Shown: piece by piece, positions 53,434 through 62,876 of the stretch
Layout of the letters: each line of letters starts with the position of its first letter
Position numbering within the stretch: position 1 is the stretch's first letter
NCBI GenBank assembly: GCA_016714025.1
Contig: JADJOB010000001.1
Coordinates: 248,001 to 312,000 of the forward strand
Direction: 5' to 3'
Source: Saprospiraceae bacterium
GTDB taxonomy: Bacteria; Bacteroidota; Bacteroidia; Chitinophagales; Saprospiraceae
DNA: 64,000 nt
Translations under genes and position numbers: made by a program
The notes under the pieces: generated by a model
What the model saw: the letters and a program-made list of their open reading frames with translations, nothing else
What the model was told of the DNA's origin: nothing
Databases searched by the model: none

Positions 53434-54420
53434 ATGCAATACAGAAAATTAGGGCATTCCGGATTACAAGTCAGTTTACTTTCATTTGGTTCCTGGGTGA
53501 GTTTTCACAATCAAGTAGACCAACAACTTGCTGCAAAGCTCATGGCTTATGCATATGATAAAGGCATAAACTTTTTTGATAATGCAGAAGTCTATGCCCA
53601 TGGCAAAGCAGAAATAATCATGGGTCAGGTTCTTAAATCCATGCAATGGGATCGAAGCAGTTACCTGGTATCCAGTAAAGTCTTTTTCGGGCGAGGAGAT
53701 AAAAGACCCAATATGACCGGATTGAGTCGCAAACACATTCGGGAAGCCTGCGATGAAGCGTTAATTCGAATGCAATTAAATTATCTGGATTTGTTTTTTG
53801 CCCATCGCCCGGATAAAAACACACCCATCGAAGAAACCGTGTGGGCTATGAATCAATTAATCCATGCCGGAAAAATCCTTTATTGGGGAACATCGGAATG
53901 GTCTGCTCAGGAAATCATGGAAGCCCATCTCTGGGCAAGACAATATCATTTAATCGGGCCTACCATGGAACAGCCTCAATACAATATGCTTACAAGAAAT
54001 AAAATTGAAGTTGAATACAGTCAAATTTTTAAAACCGTTGGACTTGGAACGACCATATGGTCTCCATTGGCCTCTGGCATATTAACTACCAAATATCTCA
54101 ACAATCAAATTCCTGAAGGAAGTCGAATGGCATTACCAGAATACCAATGGTTAAAAGAAAAAAATTTACTACCTGAAAATTTAAAAATAGCAAGCCAATT
54201 AAATCTACTTGCACAGCAACTGAATACAACACTTCCTAAATTGGCAATTGCCTGGTGTGCACAGAACCCAAACGTAAGTACAGTCATTTTAGGGGCTACC
54301 CGATTGGAACAATTGGAAGAAACCATTGAATCTTTAGATGCATTGCCTTTATTAACAAAAGAAGTAAATGAACAAATTGAGAATATATTAAATAACAAAC
54401 CTGCAACAACACCCTATTGA
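53434..54420 (+). CDS. aldo/keto reductase, potassium-channel beta-like
   Basis: The 328-residue TIM-barrel enzyme has the full catalytic tetrad D49, Y54, K82 and H124 (FFDNAEVYAHG, SSKVFFG, FFAHRPD). The form MQYRKLGHSGLQVSLLSFG, with FFDNAEVYAHGKAE and PQYNMLTR, fits the KvBeta/YghZ branch of NADPH aldo/keto reductases. The substrate is unknown. It starts 18 bp after the terminator and stands alone or with the next gene (34-bp gap). Confidence 0.92.
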   Translation: MQYRKLGHSGLQVSLLSFGSWVSFHNQVDQQLAAKLMAYAYDKGINFFDNAEVYAHGKAEIIMGQVLKSMQWDRSSYLVSSKVFFGRGDKRPNMTGLSRKHIREACDEALIRMQLNYLDLFFAHRPDKNTPIEETVWAMNQLIHAGKILYWGTSEWSAQEIMEAHLWARQYHLIGPTMEQPQYNMLTRNKIEVEYSQIFKTVGLGTTIWSPLASGILTTKYLNNQIPEGSRMALPEYQWLKEKNLLPENLKIASQLNLLAQQLNTTLPKLAIAWCAQNPNVSTVILGATRLEQLEETIESLDALPLLTKEVNEQIENILNNKPATTPY

Positions 54421-54429
54421 GTCCTGTTC

Positions 54430-54437
54430 TATTTTTG
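54430..54437 (+). promoter_or_regulatory. -7 promoter box (TATTTTTG)
   Basis: TATTTTTG fits TAnnTTTG and ends 17 bp before the esterase ATG. No good -33 TTG was found. Confidence 0.45.
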
Positions 54438-54454
54438 TATAAACTATTTGACGT

Positions 54455-55687
54455 ATGAAATATCTTGCCTTGTTTTTATTCTCCTGCTTTACATTCAATG
54501 CGTTTTCACAATGCGATTATTCCTCTGGGCGTTTTGCAGTTGCATCTGAGAAGAAATTGCTTTACGGCATACTCCCGGATTACAGAGACTTACAAGATTC
54601 CTTGTTTTTGGATATTTATTACCCCATTGGATCTCCTGAAATTCAAAAACCGCTTGTCATTTGGGCATTCGGCGGTGGTTTTTTTCAAGGCGCCCGTGAA
54701 GATTTTGCTGCCGTTTGTAGTGATCTGGCGAGCCGGGGCATTGTTTCTGCTACCATAGATTATAGAATTGGCTTTGATGGACCGTATCCGACCTTAGGTC
54801 CGCCATTTTCTTATGATGTTGCCGAAATTATTAGAGCTGGTTACCGCGGTGCCACCGATATGAAAGGAGCCATTCGATTCTTAAAAGCAAAATCCAACCA
54901 ATATGGAATTGATTTGGACAGGATTTGGATTGGAGGAGCAAGCGCTGGGTCAATTGTTGCCTTAAATGCTGCATTTCTTGATCTGCCATCTGAAAAACCA
55001 AAAGAAACTGGCGCCATCTCACCCATTGGGACAAAAATACGATCCGATTTAGGACCCATTGAAGGAGTGCTTAACCAAAATGGTTATGATTCAAAAATTC
55101 AGGGTGTCTTCAATATTTTTGGAGCATTACTGGATACGAATGCAATCAATACGGATAATAAAATTGCAGTGTTTTCTTATCATCAAATCCAGGATCCGGT
55201 GGTTCCTTGTGATGCAAGGCCTCCATACTATAACTATACCTTTATTTCAAATAACTATCCAGTTGCTTATGGAACCTGTGTAATAACAGAACGTCTAAAA
55301 AACATTGGGATGGACCCACTGTATTACGAAACATGGATTTACCAGGGCAATCAACATGCTACCCATGACAATGAAGCCGTCATCGATTTTCTATTGCAAC
55401 AAGCAAAACCATTTTTCTGTAAAACAATTACAAATTCCAGCACTGAAACCTCACAACCACTAGATGGTGTTTATATTATTCCAAACCTGGTTTCTGATTA
55501 TTTTGAAATTAAAAATGCACCAGACCAATTTGGCTTTACTATTTTCAATGCAGCCGGACAAATTTTAACACATGAAAACAGAACTACTAATCATTTAATT
55601 CAGGTTTCCAATTATAAATCCGGAGTTTATTTTATGACGATTTATAATGGTTCTTCACAAAAAACCTTGCGTTGGATTAAATATTAA
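54455..55687 (+). CDS. secreted esterase-like alpha/beta hydrolase (T9SS)
   Basis: The 410-residue protein has a signal peptide (to AFSQ), the oxyanion segment LVIWAFGGGFFQGA, and a nucleophile elbow GGASAGS with Ser163, an intact GxSxG. The end is a type A T9SS domain (YIIPNLVSDYFEIKN, then KSGVYFMTIYNG). It should act as a secreted carboxylesterase or lipase-like enzyme. It resembles the nucleophile-less protein at 51801, from which it is separated only by the aldo/keto reductase gene. Confidence 0.88.
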   Translation: MKYLALFLFSCFTFNAFSQCDYSSGRFAVASEKKLLYGILPDYRDLQDSLFLDIYYPIGSPEIQKPLVIWAFGGGFFQGAREDFAAVCSDLASRGIVSATIDYRIGFDGPYPTLGPPFSYDVAEIIRAGYRGATDMKGAIRFLKAKSNQYGIDLDRIWIGGASAGSIVALNAAFLDLPSEKPKETGAISPIGTKIRSDLGPIEGVLNQNGYDSKIQGVFNIFGALLDTNAINTDNKIAVFSYHQIQDPVVPCDARPPYYNYTFISNNYPVAYGTCVITERLKNIGMDPLYYETWIYQGNQHATHDNEAVIDFLLQQAKPFFCKTITNSSTETSQPLDGVYIIPNLVSDYFEIKNAPDQFGFTIFNAAGQILTHENRTTNHLIQVSNYKSGVYFMTIYNGSSQKTLRWIKY

Positions 55688-55704
55688 TTTATTCTGTTCT
55701 CTTA

Positions 55705-56904
55705 ATGAAATACGATGTACTGATTGCCGGAGCCGGCATTGTGGGGGTATCTACAGCCTATCAGCTGCTTAGCAGATCTCCGGATTTGCGCATCGTGCTT
55801 TTAGAAAAAGAAGCCGAGCCTGCAATGCATCAAACGGGCCATAATTCGGGTGTCATGCATTCCGGAATTTATTATAAACCTGGATCGTATAAAGCCTGGA
55901 ATTGCATACAAGGCTATCAAATGCTGGTAGAATATTGTAATAAACATGACATTCCATATAATTTAATCGGCAAATTAATTGTAGCGAATCATGCCAATGA
56001 AATTCCTAAATTAAATCAAATTTATAATAATGGAATTCAAAACGGACTACAGAATTTAAAATTACTGAATCAGGACCAGGTTACAGAAATTGAAAAAAAT
56101 GTACGCTGTTTACAAGCGATCCTGATTCCTCAGTCTGGAATAATTGACTACAAGAAGGTGGTTAAAAGTCTTGCATTAAATATTAGCAAAAATGATTCCC
56201 AGATTGACACAAATAAAAAAATCATAAGTGTCCAACAAAAAAACAATCAACTTATTGTTCGGTGTTCAGATCAATCTGAATATGTAACTGATTTTTTTAT
56301 TAATTGTTCCGGACTGCAATCAGACCGGATTGCGAAAATGTGTGGATTAAAATTAAATTTTAAAATCATTCCATTTAAAGGAAATTATTTTAAATTAAAA
56401 CAAGAAAAAAAAGACATTGTCGAGCGACTCATCTACCCGGTACCTGATCCCCAATTTCCATTCTTGGGAATCCATTACACCCGATTGATGAATGGCGATC
56501 AAACCTTAGGACCAAATGCTGTTTTAGTATTGGACAGAGAAGGATATTCAAACCATGCATTTGATTTAAAGGATAGCATGGACATTATAAATTATTCCGG
56601 TTTTTGGAAATTAATTGCCAAGCACTGGAAAACCGGAATTTCTGAATATCGCAGGAATTATTCTAAAGCATATTTTGCAGCAAAAGCCTGTGAAATGACT
56701 CCAGGCATCGAACCACAAGACCTTGAACCAGCTGGTTCCGGAATCCGTGCCCAACTGGTAGACGATCAGGGATCCATGGTAGAGGATTTTGTACGCCTCC
56801 GCAGTGCGAATATGATCCATGTTTGCAATGCCCCTTCACCTGCTGCAACTGCCGGACTTTCAATTGGCAAACAAATTGCAGATTGGTATTTTGAGAAGGA
56901 TTAA
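55705..56904 (+). CDS. lhgO: L-2-hydroxyglutarate oxidase
   Basis: The 399-residue FAD enzyme opens with YDVLIAGAGIVGVSTAYQL (GxGxxG). It contains EKEAEPAMHQTGHNSGVMHSG and later HICCNAPSP-like C-terminal FAD contacts (HVCNAPSPAATAGLSIG), matching LhgO of the DAO family. It oxidises L-2-hydroxyglutarate to 2-oxoglutarate, removing a metabolic by-product. It starts 17 bp after the esterase stop and precedes the propionyl-CoA genes, with a promoter box between. Confidence 0.9.
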   Translation: MKYDVLIAGAGIVGVSTAYQLLSRSPDLRIVLLEKEAEPAMHQTGHNSGVMHSGIYYKPGSYKAWNCIQGYQMLVEYCNKHDIPYNLIGKLIVANHANEIPKLNQIYNNGIQNGLQNLKLLNQDQVTEIEKNVRCLQAILIPQSGIIDYKKVVKSLALNISKNDSQIDTNKKIISVQQKNNQLIVRCSDQSEYVTDFFINCSGLQSDRIAKMCGLKLNFKIIPFKGNYFKLKQEKKDIVERLIYPVPDPQFPFLGIHYTRLMNGDQTLGPNAVLVLDREGYSNHAFDLKDSMDIINYSGFWKLIAKHWKTGISEYRRNYSKAYFAAKACEMTPGIEPQDLEPAGSGIRAQLVDDQGSMVEDFVRLRSANMIHVCNAPSPAATAGLSIGKQIADWYFEKD

Positions 56905-56930
56905 TATTTACAGTTCCCTGGATTTGATTG

Positions 56931-56938
56931 TATCTTTG
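56931..56938 (+). promoter_or_regulatory. -7 promoter box (TATCTTTG) for the propionyl-CoA operon
   Basis: TATCTTTG matches TAnnTTTG and ends 14 bp before the biotin-carrier ATG. A new transcript can therefore begin after lhgO. Confidence 0.55.
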
Positions 56939-56952
56939 CACACCTTTAAAAC

Positions 56953-57441
56953 ATGAAAACGAATAATACTTACCAGGCTATTTGCAGGAATACTAAGATT
57001 CAAAAAAGTTTTGATGAAATTGAATCAATTCCTTTAAAAAAAACAAACCCCAATCAATTTTACCTATTGCATAAAAATAGAAATTTTAGTTTCGAATTTA
57101 TAGATGCAAATCTTGAAAAAAATTGTATTGAATTAAAAAGTTCCAATAAAATTTTCCAAGTTCAAATTAATGGACCCATACAACAATTAATTCAAACATT
57201 GGGTTATCATGAAGGCAAAGCCAAACACACCGATGCCTTGCTCGCTCCCATGCCGGGAGTCGTATTGGATATTTTAGTCACTCCGGATGCAACTGTTGCG
57301 AAAGGAGATCCATTAATCGTTTTGGAAGCCATGAAAATGGAAAACATACTCCGGGCATCTCATGATGGCGTCGTTAAAAATATTTTTGTTATAAAAGGCG
57401 ACAAAGTGGAAAAAAATAAAATTCTAATTTCTTTTATCTGA
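56953..57441 (+). CDS. biotin carboxyl carrier protein subunit
   Basis: The 162-residue protein has a divergent N-terminal half and a C-terminal biotinyl domain (about 93-162) with LLAPMPGVVLDI and the biotinylation motif EAMKM (K128). It should carry CO2 between the biotin carboxylase at 58467 and a carboxyltransferase. No carboxyltransferase gene is in the window. It lies 4 bp upstream of the small mutase subunit. Confidence 0.88.
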   Translation: MKTNNTYQAICRNTKIQKSFDEIESIPLKKTNPNQFYLLHKNRNFSFEFIDANLEKNCIELKSSNKIFQVQINGPIQQLIQTLGYHEGKAKHTDALLAPMPGVVLDILVTPDATVAKGDPLIVLEAMKMENILRASHDGVVKNIFVIKGDKVEKNKILISFI

Positions 57442-57445
57442 GTGT

Positions 57446-58474
57446 ATGAATTCAGATTCGATAAATAAAATCTGGCCAAAACAAAATCTGGATTCCTGGA
57501 TCGAACAAATTAAAAAAGAAAATCCTAATCTAGAAATTGCCCAGGCTGATCGGAAAATAGATGACGCGATTACGGTCAAAGCATTTCCGTTTTATACGGA
57601 TGGTTTAATGGCAAGCACCATTCATTCAGATTCCTTTCCTTTTAAACCGTGGAAATGTGGAATTCATATACAACTCAGCGATGCGAAACAGAACAATGAA
57701 TTTTTACTCCACGCATTAAAAAATGGAGCAGATTACATCAGCCTTGAATGCAATTTATCTATGGATGGTGATTACCTTGATATCTTGCTTCATACCATTC
57801 AATTGGATCTCATTACGAGTCATTGGAACGTTTACGATGATACGACAGCACATGAAATTGAAACTTATATCTTATTAAATCATCCAGGCTCTGAATTTTA
57901 TATCAATCATATCACCGGTGACTTTTCAGAAAAAGCCAAACATCTGTTCGTTTCATTACCAACATACAATAGCATCAGTTGGACTAAGGCATTGAGTACT
58001 CTGTTTAACTTTCTTTCAAAAACAAATTTGACTTCTGAGAAACTAATTATATCAATAAATCTTGGCCACGACTTTCTGGTAAATGTTGCTTCTGTCCGTG
58101 CACTTAAATTGCTTTTACGACAATTTGAAACGGTCTTTCAAATTAATTTGAATCCCCATTTTGCACTTACAATTGATCCATCGGTAATGGATGATTCAAT
58201 TAATTCAAACCTGATCAGTTTATCAAGCATTGCACTTTCAGCCGCTCTCTCAAGTCCTGATGTAATTATATTACCCTCATCAGACCAAGCATTGGAGAAT
58301 AAAAATAAAAAATGGTTGCGTACTTCTGTCCATCTACTGCAGATTTTGCAACATGAAGCTTTTTTAAATCAAACACCTGATCCATTATCTGGTTCGTATA
58401 GCATAGAAAACTTAACAGAACAAATTGCCGAACATTTATGGAACAGTATTCAATTGAGTTTAAATTATGATTAG
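57446..58474 (+). CDS. mutA: methylmalonyl-CoA mutase small (beta) subunit, shortened
   Basis: The 342-residue protein aligns by eye to mutase beta-chains: it has a TIM-barrel-like body, and its end DPLSGSYSIENLTEQIAEHLW matches the family. It lacks a B12-binding domain. It is shorter than the usual ~450-600 residues, so it may be a reduced, non-catalytic partner of the large subunit at 59959. It is 4 bp after the biotin carrier and overlaps the biotin carboxylase gene by 8 bp. Confidence 0.75.
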   Translation: MNSDSINKIWPKQNLDSWIEQIKKENPNLEIAQADRKIDDAITVKAFPFYTDGLMASTIHSDSFPFKPWKCGIHIQLSDAKQNNEFLLHALKNGADYISLECNLSMDGDYLDILLHTIQLDLITSHWNVYDDTTAHEIETYILLNHPGSEFYINHITGDFSEKAKHLFVSLPTYNSISWTKALSTLFNFLSKTNLTSEKLIISINLGHDFLVNVASVRALKLLLRQFETVFQINLNPHFALTIDPSVMDDSINSNLISLSSIALSAALSSPDVIILPSSDQALENKNKKWLRTSVHLLQILQHEAFLNQTPDPLSGSYSIENLTEQIAEHLWNSIQLSLNYD

Positions 58475-59951
58475 TAAAATACTTATAGCCAATAGAGGAG
58501 AGATTGCTTTACGTATTATCCGTACTGCAAAGAAAATGGGTATTAAAACAGTTTCCATATTTAGTGAAGCAGATCGCTATGCCCGGCATACGCTTGCTGC
58601 AGATGAAGCTATTTATATTGGTGAATCTGCATCCAGAGATTCCTATTTAAAAATGGATCGCATTCTGCAAGCCGCCATTGACACAAATGCAGATGCCATT
58701 CATCCAGGCTATGGTTTCTTAAGTGAAAATCCGGCTTTTGCAAAATTAGTGGAATCATCATCTATAAAATTTATTGGTCCACCTGCTTCCGCAATGGAAA
58801 AAATGGGTAGTAAAATTGGAGCTAAACAAACTGCTACAAAAATGAACGTTCCTTTAGTTCCCGGAACGGATCATGCGATTCACTCTTTAGAAGAAGCCAA
58901 ACTAATCGCCACTCAAATTGGATTTCCATTATTAATTAAAGCATCCGCAGGTGGTGGTGGAAAAGGAATGCGTATTGTCAATTCATTGGATGAATTAGCG
59001 CAACAATTAAAATCAGCCGGAAATGAGGCCATGGCTTCCTTTGGTGATGCTTCTGTTTTTATAGAAAAATATATTTCAAAACCAAGACATATAGAAATTC
59101 AGATTTTTACAGATTCATATGGCAATGGCATTCATTTATATGAACGTGAATGCAGCATTCAAAGAAGGCATCAGAAAATTATTGAAGAAGCCCCATCAAG
59201 TTGCTTATCCCCGGAACTGCGTGAAAGAATGGGCCAAGATGCTTTGAAACTCGCCATGGCTTGTGGCTATGTAGGTGCAGGAACTGTTGAGTTTTTAGCC
59301 GATGAGTATTTGAATTATTATTTTCTTGAAATGAACACGCGATTGCAAGTTGAACATACCGTGACTGAAATGATAACCGGTATAGACTTAGTCCAATTGC
59401 AGATTGAAATTGCAGATGGCAAGAAATTAAATTTAAATCAGCAAGACTTAAAAATCAATGGACACAGTATTGAACTCCGTATTTGTGCGGAAGATCCATT
59501 GAATCAATTTTTACCTAGTACCGGAACCCTGGAGATGTATCGCCCGCCAACAGATCAAAGCATCCGATTGGATGATGCATATTGTGAAGGAATGGAAATT
59601 CCAATACACTATGATCCATTAATTGGAAAATTGATTTCACATGGTTCAAATCGCTTGGAGGCAATTGAAAAATTAAAAATTGCAATCAATCAATTTCAAA
59701 TAAAAGGTATTGAAACCACCCTTGATTTTGGAAGCTATGTATTAAATCATCCTGAATTTATTCGGGGTGATTTTGATACTGGATTTATTCAGAAAAATTA
59801 TGAAGCTTATCTGGCAAAAAACGAGGATGTGGAATTTGAAGAAGCAGCAGCCTTAGCTGCACTGAAAATTTATATAATGCAAATTAAGTCCCCTAAAATA
59901 AGTTCAGGACTTGTAACAAATTGGAAAAGCAACAGAAAAACTTATAACTAA
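58467..59951 (+). CDS. accC: biotin carboxylase subunit (acetyl/propionyl-CoA carboxylase)
   Basis: The 494-residue protein opens with ISKILIANRGEIALRIIRTA. It has the ATP-grasp glycine loop KASAGGGGKGMR, the catalytic EMNTRLQVEHTVTE and the C-terminal EDPLNQFLPSTG, all standard biotin carboxylase features. It carboxylates the biotin on the carrier at 56953. In this operon it probably serves propionyl-CoA carboxylation (pccA role), but the sequence cannot exclude acetyl-CoA. It overlaps mutA by 8 bp and precedes the large mutase subunit by 7 bp. Confidence 0.92.
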   Translation: MISKILIANRGEIALRIIRTAKKMGIKTVSIFSEADRYARHTLAADEAIYIGESASRDSYLKMDRILQAAIDTNADAIHPGYGFLSENPAFAKLVESSSIKFIGPPASAMEKMGSKIGAKQTATKMNVPLVPGTDHAIHSLEEAKLIATQIGFPLLIKASAGGGGKGMRIVNSLDELAQQLKSAGNEAMASFGDASVFIEKYISKPRHIEIQIFTDSYGNGIHLYERECSIQRRHQKIIEEAPSSCLSPELRERMGQDALKLAMACGYVGAGTVEFLADEYLNYYFLEMNTRLQVEHTVTEMITGIDLVQLQIEIADGKKLNLNQQDLKINGHSIELRICAEDPLNQFLPSTGTLEMYRPPTDQSIRLDDAYCEGMEIPIHYDPLIGKLISHGSNRLEAIEKLKIAINQFQIKGIETTLDFGSYVLNHPEFIRGDFDTGFIQKNYEAYLAKNEDVEFEEAAALAALKIYIMQIKSPKISSGLVTNWKSNRKTYN

Positions 59952-59958
59952 TTGTTGC

Positions 59959-62088
59959 ATGCTGGATTTAAAAAAAATCAAAAATCTAAAGTGGACTCAT
60001 CCGGATCTTCCTGCGCCGGAAGCAATAAACACATTTGATACCTCCGAATCGATTGTCATAAAATCTTATTTGAATCCAGCAGAGTTGGATGAAAATTATA
60101 AATATTATGTTTCAGGAATTGCCCCGTTTTTACGAGGCCCCTATGCAAGCATGTATTTAAATCAGCCATGGACGATCAGGCAATATGCTGGTTTTTCAAA
60201 CGCTAAGGACAGCAATGCATTTTATAAAAAAAATCTGGCAGCAGGACAAAAAGGATTATCTGTTGCATTTGATTTAGCTACCCACCGCGGATACGATTCT
60301 GACCATCCTCGCGTACGGGGGGATGTCGGAAAAGCAGGTGTTGCCATTGATAGCATCGAGGATATGAAAATATTATTTGATCAGATTCCTCTGGATCAGA
60401 TTTCAGTATCCATGACCATGAATGGTGCCGTGCTTCCGATTCTCGCATTTTATATTGCATTGGCCGAAGAACAAAACATACCAAGTCATAAACTATCCGG
60501 CACGATTCAGAATGATATCTTGAAGGAATTCATGGTTCGAAATACTTACATCTATCCACCAGAGCCTTCCATGAAAATTGTATCTGATATTTTTAAATAT
60601 TGCTCAGCAAATCTTCCCAAATTTAATGCAATAAGTGTCAGTGGATATCACATGCAAGAAGCTGGTGCATCTGCTGAGATTGAATTAGCCTATACCCTGG
60701 CTGATGGATTAGAATACATCCGAACCGGCTTAAAGGCAGGATTAGACATTGATGATTTTGCTCCCAGGATTTCATTCTTTTTTGGAATTGGGATGAATTT
60801 TATGATGGAAGTGGCTAAGCTGAGAGCTGCCAGGTTGTTATGGGCCGAATTGGTTTCAGAATTCAAACCTAAAAATCCAAAATCACTGGCATTAAGAACC
60901 CATTGCCAAACTTCAGGCTGGAGTCTTACTGAGCAAGAACCTTTTAATAATGTCGCTCGAACGTGTATTGAAGCCTTAGCTGCGGTTTTTGGAGGCACCC
61001 AGTCCCTACATACCAATTCACTGGATGAAGCCATTGCCCTCCCCAGTGAATTTTCAGCAGGCATTGCCAGAGATACTCAATTATATATTCAAAGACAAAC
61101 GAAGATTTGTAATACGGTAGATCCTCTTGGTGGTTCTTACCAAATAGAATATTTAACAAATCAGTTATACACTAGAAGCAAAAAGCTCATTCAGGAAATA
61201 GAGGAATTGGGAGGCATGACAAAAGCAATTCATATTGGTTTGCCCAAATTAAAAATTGAAGAAGCAGCAACCAAAAAACAGGCACGAATCGATTCTGGCA
61301 TCGATTCAATCATAGGGGTTAATATCTATAATGAACGCCAGGAAGCTTCTGAATTTGAAATTCTGGAAATCGATAATGCCAGAGTGCGTGAAGAACAAAT
61401 AGAACTTTTAAAAACCATTCGTTTAAACAGAAATCAAGAATTAGTGCAAGCTTGTTTAAACGAATTAGAGGCCCTGGCCCGTAATGGAAATGGCAACCTG
61501 CTGGAATGTTGCATCCGGGCAGCAAAGGCCCGTGCCACTCTTGGAGAGATCAGCCAGGCACTTGAAAATGTGTTTGGCCGTTATACATCTGACCCAAAAA
61601 TTGTTTCTGGAGTATATTTCAAAAGTTTTCAGGAAAAACCAATGATGAATGAAGTCATTAAATTATCAGACGACTTTGCCAAATTAAATGGCAGACGTCC
61701 GCGCATCCTGGTTGCAAAATTAGGTCAAGATGGTCATGACCGCGGTTCCCGTATTGTCGCAACCGGGTTTGCTGATTTAGGTTTTGATGTTGACATTGGC
61801 CCATTATTTCAAACTCCTGCTGAAGTGGCAAAACAAGCTGCAGAAAATGATGTCCATGTGATTGGGATTTCTTCACTCACAGCGAGTCATAAAACTTTGG
61901 TCCCTGAATTAATTCAGGAATTAAGCCAAATTGGCCGTTCAGATATTTTAGTGGTTCTAGGCGGCATCATCCCGGAAAAGGACTTTGAATTTTTATATAA
62001 TCAAGGTGTGATCGCCATATTTGGTCCGGGTACTCCGGTTCCTACTGCAGCTAAAACCGTTCTTCTCAAATTATTAGCGCGATACTAA
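59959..62088 (+). CDS. mutB: methylmalonyl-CoA mutase large (alpha) subunit
   Basis: The 709-residue protein has the catalytic TIM barrel (TMNGAVLPILAFY; RTHCQTSGWSLTEQEPFNN; GGTQSLHTNSLDEA) and the C-terminal cobalamin-binding domain with the axial-ligand motif DxHxxG in GQDGHDRGSR and later LTASHKTL and VVLGGIIP. It converts methylmalonyl-CoA to succinyl-CoA. It is the last gene of the propionyl-CoA operon; methylmalonyl-CoA epimerase and the carboxyltransferase are not in the window. Confidence 0.96.
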   Translation: MLDLKKIKNLKWTHPDLPAPEAINTFDTSESIVIKSYLNPAELDENYKYYVSGIAPFLRGPYASMYLNQPWTIRQYAGFSNAKDSNAFYKKNLAAGQKGLSVAFDLATHRGYDSDHPRVRGDVGKAGVAIDSIEDMKILFDQIPLDQISVSMTMNGAVLPILAFYIALAEEQNIPSHKLSGTIQNDILKEFMVRNTYIYPPEPSMKIVSDIFKYCSANLPKFNAISVSGYHMQEAGASAEIELAYTLADGLEYIRTGLKAGLDIDDFAPRISFFFGIGMNFMMEVAKLRAARLLWAELVSEFKPKNPKSLALRTHCQTSGWSLTEQEPFNNVARTCIEALAAVFGGTQSLHTNSLDEAIALPSEFSAGIARDTQLYIQRQTKICNTVDPLGGSYQIEYLTNQLYTRSKKLIQEIEELGGMTKAIHIGLPKLKIEEAATKKQARIDSGIDSIIGVNIYNERQEASEFEILEIDNARVREEQIELLKTIRLNRNQELVQACLNELEALARNGNGNLLECCIRAAKARATLGEISQALENVFGRYTSDPKIVSGVYFKSFQEKPMMNEVIKLSDDFAKLNGRRPRILVAKLGQDGHDRGSRIVATGFADLGFDVDIGPLFQTPAEVAKQAAENDVHVIGISSLTASHKTLVPELIQELSQIGRSDILVVLGGIIPEKDFEFLYNQGVIAIFGPGTPVPTAAKTVLLKLLARY

Positions 62089-62108
62089 ATAATTAGCATT
62101 ATTAATGT

Positions 62109-62660
62109 TGGCGGATAGGTAATAGTTGTTAGGTGATCGTTGTTAGTTGATAGTTGTTAGTTGATAGTTGTTAGTTGATAGCAGGAACTGTGGCTTCCTT
62201 GCTTCCTTGCTTCCTTGCTTCCTTGCTTCTTTACTTCTTTGCTTCTTTGCTTCTTTGCTTCCTTGCTTCTTTGCTTCTTTGCTTCTTTGCTTCTTTACTT
62301 CTTTGCTTCTTTACTTCTTTGCGCCTTTGCGCCTTTGCGTCTCTGCGTGAAATCAATTAGTTGTTAGTTGATAGTTGTTAGTTGATAGCAGGAATTGTGG
62401 CTTCCTTGCTTCCTTGCTTCCTTGCTTCCTTGCTTCCTTGCTTCCTTGCTTCCTTGCTTCCTTGCTTCCTTGCATCCTTGCTTCTTTGCTTCTTTACTTC
62501 TTTGCGCCTTTGCTTCTCTGCGTGAAATCAATTAGTTGTTAGGTGATCGTTGTTAGTTGATAGCAGGAACTGTGGCTCCCTTGCTTCCTTGCTTCTTGGC
62601 TTCTTTGCGTCTCTGCGTGAAATCAATTAGTTGTTAGTTGATAGTTGTTAGTTGATAGAA
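62109..62660. repeat. three-copy superrepeat of 7- and 8-bp arrays (AGTTGTT/AGTTGAT; CTTCCTTG/CTTCTTTG)
   Basis: Runs of 7-bp AGTTGTT/AGTTGAT units alternate with runs of 8-bp CTTCCTTG/CTTCTTTG/GCGCCTTT units. Each block ends with CTCTGCGTGAAATCAATTAG, near 62340, 62517 and 62613, so a larger unit of about 90-180 bp is repeated three times with different copy numbers. The apparent frames here (Leu/Ser/Cys/Phe-rich) are products of the repeats. Confidence 0.85.
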
Positions 62661-62680
62661 GGAATTTACCCTTACCTAAA

Positions 62681-62805
62681 CTGAAAGTATTGAAAAATTG
62701 AAGAATTGCAACATTGCAGCATTGTAGCATTGTAGAATTGTAGAATTGTAGCATTGTAGCATTGAAGAATTGAAGAATTGAAGAATTGTTGCATTGAAGA
62801 AGTGA
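62681..62805. repeat. 8-bp unit array (ATTGTAGC/ATTGAAGA family)
   Basis: 8-bp units such as ATTGCAGC, ATTGTAGC and ATTGAAGA in tandem, the third array of this family in the window. It lies just upstream of the terminator of the last gene. Confidence 0.82.
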
Positions 62806-62823
62806 TCAAAAAACAAATAAAAC

Positions 62824-62853
62824 AAAAAGGCTGCCCAAATGGGCAGCCTTTTT
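62824..62853 (-). terminator. hairpin terminator of the dockerin T9SS gene
   Basis: A perfect 13-bp stem (AAAAAGGCTGCCC with its complement) with loop AAAT. On the minus strand it begins 23 bp after the stop at 62877 and runs into a T-rich tract, so it terminates that gene. Confidence 0.9.
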
Positions 62854-62876
62854 ATTTTTCAAACATGATTAAATGT

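Noticed and set aside
62168..62360. Leu/Cys/Phe-rich open frames of about 60 residues
   Set aside because: They are produced by the 8-bp CTTCCTTG/CTTCTTTG repeat, whose frames stay open by composition alone.
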